Notes under the pieces: generated by a model
What the model was told of the DNA's origin: nothing
Database searches by the model: none
The model's input: only the letters and a program-made list of their open reading frames with translations
Position numbers and translations under genes: made by a program
Part shown: positions 5,978 through 10,086 of the stretch, piece by piece
Layout: the number at the start of each line of letters is the position of its first letter
Numbering within the stretch: the stretch's first letter is position 1
Assembly (NCBI GenBank): GCA_903890595.1
Contig: CAITBU010000287.1
Span: 1 to 10,086, forward strand
Reading direction: 5' to 3'
Source: an uncultured Holophagaceae bacterium
Lineage (GTDB): Bacteria; Acidobacteriota; Holophagae; Holophagales; Holophagaceae
Length of the DNA stretch: 10,086 bases

Positions 5978-6851
5978 AGGAAATGAAGGTCTGGAGTGTG
6001 GCGCTCCACATGCTGAAGGCCGTCTCCCGACGCCCCCAGGTGAGGTCGGCGCGCAGGGCCAGGTTCTTCGTGAGAGGGAAGTGGTGGGTGGTGCTGATGA
6101 GGGTCTCCTTCAGGGACGGGGACACCCAGACTGCGGTTGTGGTGGTGGTCGAGGTCGTCGGGGTAGTCCCGGACCGCCCGTTTCCGCTCCCTCGCCCTCC
6201 GCTCGTGGTGGACATCGTGCTGCTGGAGAAGCTCCCGCCAGCCTGCATGGCATCCAGGATGCCTTCCCCTACGCCCACTCGGAGGCTATGCCACCGGCGC
6301 TGGTTGCTGGCCCCCCAGCGCAGGTCCAGGAGCCCGCCGGTGTAGGAATCGTTGCCGGGGCTGTAGCGGACCTGCTGCAGCCGCAGGGAGGTGCTCCATT
6401 CACCGCCGGCCCAGCCGGGCCCGGCCTGGAGGATCGTCGTGGTGGCGTCAGCCTGGTAGCGGTTCACGGAGGCTGCCAGCCCCAGGGACCAAGTGGCATC
6501 GAGGCCAAGGGTAAGGTCTAGGCTGCCCCGCAGGGTCGGAACAAAGTCGGCTCCGGTGCCCTTGCCTAGGCTGAACCAAGCCCAGCTCTGGTCCCCGAAG
6601 AAGATCTCCTTGCCAAGGGAGAAGGTGGTTCCCGTGCCCTCGGGGCGCGTGGTCCCCACCACGGAGGCGGTCCAGGGCCCACTGGTGTCCCGGAACCACT
6701 CCCCGTTCACGAGCCACCCTTTCCGGGTACCCGTTGCATCCGAGAACTGATCGGTGAAGGCGCCGAAGCCCACCCGGGCGGTGGGGTTCTTCTCTGTGTC
6801 CTGGGCCAGAAGTGCGGAGCTTGCCAGGAGTACCAATGCCCATCGCCGCAT
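5973..6851 (-). CDS. YaiO-like outer-membrane beta-barrel protein
   Basis: A 292-aa precursor with a signal peptide at residues 1-16 (MRRWALVLLASSALLA, cleaved before QDTEK). The rest alternates hydrophobic and polar residues in short strands with many W, Y, F, G and T, for example FSLGKEIFFGDQSWAWFSLGKG and LDLTLGLDATWSLGLAASVN. It ends in aromatic F (TLQTFISF), the usual signature of an outer-membrane barrel. The strand pattern resembles the YaiO family, whose function is not established. Residues about 206-240 form a Ser/Thr/Gly-rich segment with a run of five threonines, which should be an exposed loop. GGAGGAA precedes the ATG at 6851; an in-frame ATG six codons upstream is less likely. 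The gene leads into the kinase and regulator genes, suggesting the two-component system senses or controls something related to this barrel. Barrel fold is likely; the YaiO link is tentative. Confidence 0.7.
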   Translation of the reverse strand: MRRWALVLLASSALLAQDTEKNPTARVGFGAFTDQFSDATGTRKGWLVNGEWFRDTSGPWTASVVGTTRPEGTGTTFSLGKEIFFGDQSWAWFSLGKGTGADFVPTLRGSLDLTLGLDATWSLGLAASVNRYQADATTTILQAGPGWAGGEWSTSLRLQQVRYSPGNDSYTGGLLDLRWGASNQRRWHSLRVGVGEGILDAMQAGGSFSSSTMSTTSGGRGSGNGRSGTTPTTSTTTTTAVWVSPSLKETLISTTHHFPLTKNLALRADLTWGRRETAFSMWSATLQTFISF

Positions 6852-6875
6852 GCCGTTCCTCCATAGCAAAACTGC

Positions 6876-6903
6876 ACCGGCGGGAGGTCAACCCCCCGCC
6901 GGT
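6876..6903 (-). terminator. Terminator of the small secreted protein gene
   Basis: ACCGGCGGG (6876-6884) and CCCGCCGGT (6895-6903) form a perfect 9-bp GC-rich stem. On the minus strand it is followed by GCAGTTTTG, giving a short T-run. It lies 15 bp after the stop at 6919 and just before the ribosome-binding site of the barrel gene, so it separates the two genes or lets only part of the transcription through. Confidence 0.7.
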
Positions 6904-6918
6904 TTCGTACCCTGTCGT

Positions 6919-7149
6919 TCAGCGGCCCTGGCCCTTGCGGGCGTTCTGGTTGGCCCCGCGGGAGCCAGCCGGGTTGGGCGTGGTGCAGGTGCCGTCGCGC
7001 TTCCGGTCCTGGGTCTTGGTGGCCGTGGGGGTACCCGTGCCGGTGCCGTCCTGCTTGCGGATGCGCTGGGGGCCGGTCTCGGCGGTCTGGGCGGTGAGCG
7101 GCAGCGCCATGAGGATCAGGGCCGCGCTAAGGATGGGGATGAGCTTCAT
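6919..7149 (-). CDS. Small secreted protein of unknown function, Thr/Gly/Arg-rich
   Basis: A 76-aa precursor that I do not recognise. Residues 1-20 (MKLIPILSAALILMALPLTA) are a good Sec signal peptide, so the mature part of about 56 residues is exported. The mature part is hydrophilic and very basic. It contains two related segments, IRKQDGTGTGT (30-40) and DRKRDGTCT (48-56), a single cysteine (C55), and a Gly/Asn/Arg-rich tail ending ARKGQGR. It looks intrinsically disordered. The start is fixed by GAGGAGG, 5 bp before the ATG, and by the signal peptide; the longer open frame up to 7359 runs through a terminator stem and is rejected. The gene is single, between the lysis module and the barrel gene, each boundary marked by a stem-loop. 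A role at the cell surface or as a nucleic-acid- or polyanion-binding peptide is speculation. Confidence 0.75.
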   Translation of the reverse strand: MKLIPILSAALILMALPLTAQTAETGPQRIRKQDGTGTGTPTATKTQDRKRDGTCTTPNPAGSRGANQNARKGQGR

Positions 7150-7315
7150 GGAAACCTCCTCGGTGCTCCGCAGACCCTTTGCCTGGGAGGCGGATCCCGC
7201 TGTCCGGGTCCGTATTACCTTGGACCCCCGGGCATGCTCATCCGCCCACGCCGGGGGCGGGGTGCAGATCTGGGGGGTGTTCCTGCATCCGGCGGGGGCC
7301 GAAGCGCAGGCAAAG

Positions 7316-7349
7316 CTCAGCCTCCCGGCCCTGGGCCCGGGAGGCTGAG
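7316..7349 (-). terminator. Terminator of the lysis module
   Basis: CTCAGCCTCCCGG (7316-7328) and CCGGGAGGCTGAG (7337-7349) form a perfect 13-bp stem with an 8-base loop, 14 bp beyond the holin-like gene stop. On the minus strand the stem is followed by CTTTGCC, so the T-run is short. It is a probable terminator for the three-gene unit. Confidence 0.75.
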
Positions 7350-7363
7350 TCAACCACACCCGT

Positions 7364-7894
7364 TCACTTCCCTGGGGACATCAGCTCCGTCTTGCGGGCG
7401 GACCCGGCGCTGGAGCCGAAGTAGTAGCTCACCACCCCGATCCAAGCACTGCCCAGGCTGCCCAGCATGATGTTGAGGATGTCCCGAGAGCCCGCCGGGG
7501 GTTCTCGGCGCATCAGGAAGACCAGCAGGGCGAAGAAGCCAATGGTGATGGCGATGCCGAGGGCCTTGGGGGTCCAGTCCTGGACCTTCACCTCCCGGTC
7601 CCTGGCACTGGCGCGGTCCTCCGCCTGGATGGCCTGCAGGGCCTGGATGTTCTCGAAGCCCAGCTTCTGCATCTGCACGGCGAAGTCCTGATCCGCAGTC
7701 CTGAGGGCCAGCAGCTGTTCGGGGCTGGCCCCCTGAATGGCTGCCTCCAGGGCCTTCTCATCCCGGGCGCTGGCCTCGTCGAGGCCCAGGACCTTGGTGA
7801 GTGTCAGGCCAGCCACGCCCCCCAGGGGTCCCGTCAGGGCGGTGCCGATGGTGGGGGCGATGCTCTTGACGAGCCCCTTCCAATCAAACGGCAT
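7364..7894 (-). CDS. Holin-like membrane protein (GTA holin 3TM type)
   Basis: A 176-aa protein. The N-terminus has a moderately hydrophobic segment (about 10-35, SIAPTIGTALTGPLGGVAGL). A long charged, coiled region follows (40-108). Two strong membrane segments come next, near 110-128 (ALGIAITIGFFALLVFLM) and 138-160 (ILNIMLGSLGSAWIGVVSYYFG), then a polar tail with GSSAGSARKTEL. This resembles the three-segment holins described for gene-transfer-agent and phage release. A holin would form pores so that the endolysin reaches the peptidoglycan. The start codon lies within the endolysin gene (11-bp overlap) with AGAGG upstream, so translation is coupled, as is normal in lysis cassettes. The context raises confidence in the role; the pore-forming activity itself is inferred. 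It is the last gene before the terminator at 7316-7349. Confidence 0.75.
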   Translation of the reverse strand: MPFDWKGLVKSIAPTIGTALTGPLGGVAGLTLTKVLGLDEASARDEKALEAAIQGASPEQLLALRTADQDFAVQMQKLGFENIQALQAIQAEDRASARDREVKVQDWTPKALGIAITIGFFALLVFLMRREPPAGSRDILNIMLGSLGSAWIGVVSYYFGSSAGSARKTELMSPGK

Positions 7895-8423
7895 CGGTGA
7901 CCTCTGGGATTCGCGCGGCGCGGTTGAACCAGCCCTTCAGGAAGACGGCCTGGCTGGGGTTGCGGTCCACGATGGCCTGGTAGTAGCCCTCCTGGGCCTT
8001 GCGGATGGCTTGGAGCAGGGCGTCGGGAGCCAGGGCGTTGGCTGCGGCCAGGGTCTTGGGCCCCAGGTGGCCGTCCACGCCGATAGGGACAGGAGCCAAG
8101 AGGTTCACGGCTTTCTGCAGCAGCTTGATGGACGTTCCGGTGCCGCAGTTCACGCCGATATCAAAGAGCTTGATGGCCACGGCAGCATCCGTGATGTCGT
8201 CCCAGCGCCAGTAGTCGGCCCGATAGATGGCTTCGGCCTGATCTTGGGTGAGATCCTTTACATCACCGGGGAAGGCCAGCTCCGGGTGAGCACCATTCCA
8301 CCGATCCAGGTTGCGCTGGATGATGCCGAAGTTCGTGGCTCCGCCGGGATCAGCAGGGTGGTTGGTGTAGCCACCTTCGTTGCCGAGGGTGAAGGACAGG
8401 GCATCGTCCATGACTTGGCTCAT
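7884..8423 (-). CDS. GH108-family endolysin (peptidoglycan hydrolase)
   Basis: A 179-aa muramidase-type lysozyme that cuts the glycan strands of peptidoglycan. The N-terminus carries the GH108 signature NEGGYTNHPADPGGATNFGI, with the probable catalytic glutamate at E16. YRADYWRWDDI (67-77) and FDIGVNCGTGTSIKLLQ (87-103) are also typical. Residues about 105-179 match the predicted peptidoglycan-binding domain that accompanies this family (IGVDGHLGPKTLAAANAL). There is no signal peptide, so export would need the holin encoded next. AAGGAG lies 7 bp before the ATG. The small winged-helix-like gene ends one base before this start (TGACATG), and the holin-like gene overlaps its end, so all three form one tightly coupled operon. 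No capsid, tail or terminase gene is in the window. Confidence 0.92.
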   Translation of the reverse strand: MSQVMDDALSFTLGNEGGYTNHPADPGGATNFGIIQRNLDRWNGAHPELAFPGDVKDLTQDQAEAIYRADYWRWDDITDAAVAIKLFDIGVNCGTGTSIKLLQKAVNLLAPVPIGVDGHLGPKTLAAANALAPDALLQAIRKAQEGYYQAIVDRNPSQAVFLKGWFNRAARIPEVTDAV

Positions 8424-8424
8424 G

Positions 8425-8697
8425 TCAGCTCCTTGAGAGGGGGGATGGGACCGGAACCTTGCCCACCCGCTGGTAGAGGGTGCGGCCGTCCGGCAGGTCG
8501 ATGCGGGCGATGAGGTGCTGCACCACCAGCAGGTTTAGGGCTGCCTGCACAGCCTCGGTGGACCCGGAGGGCCCCGGCGAGGGCACCCACCAAGCTGCGA
8601 TGCCGACGAGGTTGTCGGCAGCCTGGGGGTGGGCCTGGAGGTAGCTCAGGATGCCTTGGCATAGGGCGCTCAGGTCTGGAGAGGGTTGGGAGTTCAT
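8425..8697 (-). CDS. Small winged-helix-like protein leading the lysis module
   Basis: A 90-aa protein. Residues 8-35 (DLSALCQGILSYLQAHPQAADNLVGIAAWW) and 46-64 (STEAVQAALNLLVVQHLIA) look like the helices, and RIDLPDGRTLYQRV (65-78) like the beta-wing, of a winged helix-turn-helix. This pattern 'EAVQ.AL..L...HLI.R...PDGR.LY' occurs in small DNA-binding or adaptor proteins. It could regulate the cassette or act in another way; no ligand site is seen. I chose the ATG at 8697 because it lies about 25 bp after the predicted sigma-54 transcription start. The longer frame (ATG 8763) would run through that promoter. The ribosome-binding site is weak. Its TGA is one base from the endolysin ATG, giving translational coupling. 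Confidence 0.65.
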   Translation of the reverse strand: MNSQPSPDLSALCQGILSYLQAHPQAADNLVGIAAWWVPSPGPSGSTEAVQAALNLLVVQHLIARIDLPDGRTLYQRVGKVPVPSPLSRS

Positions 8698-8732
8698 GCG
8701 GCACCACGGGGTGGCGATACCCCAAGTCCATG

Positions 8733-8747
8733 GCAAGCGATGGGCCA
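8733..8747 (-). promoter_or_regulatory. Candidate sigma-54 (-24/-12) promoter of the lysis module
   Basis: Minus strand: TTGGCCCATCGCTTGC. The invariant GG (8746-8745) and GC (8734-8733) are exactly 10 bases apart, and TGGCMC-N5-TTGC is matched closely to the consensus TGGCAC-N5-TTGC. Transcription would begin near 8722, about 25 bases before the ATG at 8697. The next gene on the other strand encodes a sigma-54 activator. Confidence 0.6.
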
Positions 8748-9037
8748 ACCGACCACACGGCATTCAAACTGATGTTTAGCCAGTTGTTAGCCTAATGGGC
8801 GGAGCCAAAGGGCCGGGAGCCTCCGACCCAGATGAGTGGACCAAGTTGTGGCCTAACCCCAAATTTTGTTTTATTTGAGTGTTTGTACGAAGGGTGGGTC
8901 TCCGGTGACCCGGGCGGCTCCGGGCCCTGCCATTTTCTGGAAGGGTTCCACTAGATAATTTTCTAAAAAATTCACAACACAATTTAATGCAGTATTTAAA
9001 AATACTGGAACGATAAAAAACAATCATTGATATTGTG
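8748..9037. other. Intergenic region between lysis module and divergent activator
   Basis: There is no convincing gene here. The left half is G+C-rich, with TTAGCC repeated at 8775 and 8786 and a GGGT/ACCC stem near 8897. The right half (about 8950-9060) is strikingly A+T-rich for this genome, with runs of A and T and several inverted repeats. It is the place to expect activator-binding sites for the sigma-54 promoter and the control region of the activator gene. Confidence 0.55.
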
Positions 9038-9040
9038 TTG
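8975..9040. repeat. Nested inverted repeats, candidate operator region
   Basis: CAACACAAT (8975-8983) is the exact reverse complement of ATTGTGTTG (9032-9040). Between them lies a second inverted repeat, CAGTATTT-AA-AAATACTG (8990-9007), with perfect 8-bp arms. The right outer arm overlaps the -35 box of the activator promoter. Such dyads are typical of dimer-binding sites, so they may be operators for the activator itself or for the small winged-helix-like protein. Confidence 0.55.
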
Positions 9041-9065
9041 CCAAACAATGAATTAGCTCTATATT
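9038..9065 (+). promoter_or_regulatory. Sigma-70-type promoter of the sigma-54 activator gene
   Basis: TTGCCA (9038-9043, five of six consensus bases), a 16-bp spacer and TATATT (9060-9065, five of six). Transcription would start near 9072, giving a leader of about 28 bases before ATG 9100 and excluding the in-frame TTG at 9064 as a start. Confidence 0.65.
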
Positions 9066-9099
9066 GCCTAGTAAGATCCCCGCACCAACTGCACCACCC

Positions 9100-10086
9100 A
9101 TGCCTTCGGAGGGCCTTCTCTTGGTTGGACACTCACCCATTTTCCGGGAGATCCTGCGCCTCATCGCCCGCATGGCGGCCTGCGATGCGCCGGTGCTTCT
9201 CGAGGGCGAGACAGGGACGGGCAAGGAGCTGGCGGCCCGGGCCATCCACTACCAGAGCGCCCGGAAGGATCGGCCGTTCATTCCGGTGAACTGCGGGGCC
9301 ATCCCGGATGCCCTCATCGAGAGTGAGCTGTTCGGCCACCGCAAGGGGGCCTTCACCGATGCCAAGGAGAACCAGCCTGGTCTGATCACCCTCGCCGAAG
9401 GTGGCACCCTCTTCCTGGACGAGGTGGACGGGCTTACGCCCAAGGGGCAGGTGACCCTCCTCCGCTTCCTCCAGGACCAGGAGTTCCGGCCCCTGGGAGC
9501 CCGTCAGGTTGAACACGGGAATGTCCGCATCCTGGCCGCCAGCAACACCAGCCTGGCCCTTCTGGTTGAGCAAGGGGCCTTCCGGGCGGACCTCCTTTAT
9601 CGCTTACGCATCCTCTCTCTCGAGCTGGCTCCCCTGCGGGAGCGGCGGGGGGATCTGGAAGCCCTCGCCACCGGGTTTCTGGAGGCCTGCAACCGGCGCT
9701 TTGCTCTGGGTACGAAGACCCTGCATCCGGACGCCTTGGCGTGGATGGCCACCTACGCCTGGCCCGGCAACATCCGCGAGCTGGAAAACCTCCTCTGCCG
9801 GGAATACCTCCTGTCCGAAGGCCCGGTGCTGCGCATGGATGCGCCCCGGTCCATGCAGGCCCCCGGGAAACCTCACCAAGGGACGGTCAGCGGGGACCTC
9901 AGCTTCCACCGGGCCAAGTCCCAGGCCATGGAGGCCTTCGAGCGGGACTTCCTGCTGGGCCTCCTGGACCGGGCCGGGGGCAATGTCAGCCTGGCGGCCA
10001 GGCTCGCCGGCAAGGAGCGCCGCAGCCTGGGGAAGCTCCTCAAGAAGCACGGGCTCGCCGCCGCAGCAGGCTCGGGCCGGACGCCC
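9100..10086 (+). CDS. Sigma-54-dependent transcriptional activator, PspF-like (3' end cut by window)
   Basis: The frame stays open from ATG 9100 to the window edge, giving 329 residues without a stop. The AAA+ domain begins almost at once (LLVGHSPIFREI), so there is no N-terminal sensor domain, as in PspF. Visible motifs are Walker A GETGTGK (36-42), ELFGHRKGAFTDA (76-88), Walker B GGTLFLDEVD (101-110), arginine fingers R162 and R168 in FRADLLYRLR, and sensor II WPGNIRELEN (221-230). A Fis-type helix-turn-helix lies at about 294-318 (NVSLAARLAGKERRSLGKLLKKHGL), so only a short tail is missing. The protein hydrolyses ATP to open sigma-54 promoters. The sigma-54 loop reads GAFTDA, not GAFTGA. 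No clear ribosome-binding site precedes the ATG. It is divergent from the lysis module, whose first gene carries a sigma-54 promoter candidate, so that module is the likely target. Confidence 0.93.
   Translation, partial: MPSEGLLLVGHSPIFREILRLIARMAACDAPVLLEGETGTGKELAARAIHYQSARKDRPFIPVNCGAIPDALIESELFGHRKGAFTDAKENQPGLITLAEGGTLFLDEVDGLTPKGQVTLLRFLQDQEFRPLGARQVEHGNVRILAASNTSLALLVEQGAFRADLLYRLRILSLELAPLRERRGDLEALATGFLEACNRRFALGTKTLHPDALAWMATYAWPGNIRELENLLCREYLLSEGPVLRMDAPRSMQAPGKPHQGTVSGDLSFHRAKSQAMEAFERDFLLGLLDRAGGNVSLAARLAGKERRSLGKLLKKHGLAAAAGSGRTP

Noticed and set aside
5304..6521. Plus-strand frame of 405 codons across kinase and barrel genes
   Set aside because: It crosses two real genes on the opposite strand and is G/Q/P-rich with no recognisable domain.
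8776..9132. Minus-strand frame of 118 codons in the A+T-rich intergenic region
   Set aside because: No ribosome-binding site, it overlaps the start of the sigma-54 activator on the other strand, and the translation changes character at the A+T-rich island.
9133..10050. Minus-strand frames opposite the activator gene
   Set aside because: The plus strand encodes a complete AAA+ domain with all motifs; these are shadows.

Overview
The window looks like chromosomal DNA of a high-GC, Gram-negative, probably anaerobic or metal-respiring bacterium. The pointers are an outer-membrane beta-barrel, a secreted CxxCH cytochrome, a large Fe-S protein, a TrpB2-type tryptophan synthase and a GH108 lysozyme. 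This mix is most reminiscent of Acidobacteriota of the Holophagae/Geothrix type. That is inference from gene content only; there is no rRNA or marker gene here.

Layout, left to right. (1) Positions 2-151: the 3' end of a probable SAM methyltransferase. (2) Positions 152-420: a purine-rich CACGAAG repeat and, on the minus strand, what looks like the decayed TOBE-domain tail of an ABC-transporter ATPase. (3) Positions 419-1702 (+): a 427-aa multi-cysteine ferredoxin-like protein. A hairpin element with CCACGA ends (1711-1779) separates it from the convergent trp genes. (4) Positions 3474-1785 (-): a two-gene trpR-trpB2 unit. A perfect 18-bp palindrome sits exactly on the trpR start codon, and a recognisable promoter predicts a leaderless or nearly leaderless message. 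(5) Positions 3832-3602 (-): a small secreted dihaem cytochrome c with a textbook terminator. (6) Positions 6851-4166 (-): a YaiO-like outer-membrane barrel, then a LytS-type histidine kinase and an overlapping LytTR response regulator, probably one transcription unit. (7) Positions 7149-6919 (-): a small secreted Thr/Arg/Gly-rich protein of unknown function with its own terminator. (8) Positions 8697-7364 (-): a compact three-gene module of a small winged-helix-like protein, a GH108 endolysin and a holin-like membrane protein, with coupled or overlapping reading frames and a terminator. (9) Positions 9100 to the end (+): a PspF-like sigma-54 activator with no N-terminal sensor domain, cut by the window edge near its C-terminus.

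The most interesting combination is (8) plus (9). The lysis module has no phage structural genes within the window. It carries a good -24/-12 (sigma-54) promoter candidate 36 bp upstream of its first start codon, and the divergent neighbour is itself a sigma-54 activator with a strong sigma-70-type promoter and nested inverted repeats. This suggests a host-controlled, sigma-54-switched lysis or release cassette. The second point of interest is the autoregulatory-looking trpR-trpB2 unit. No tRNA, rRNA, CRISPR array, intact transposase or replication origin was seen.
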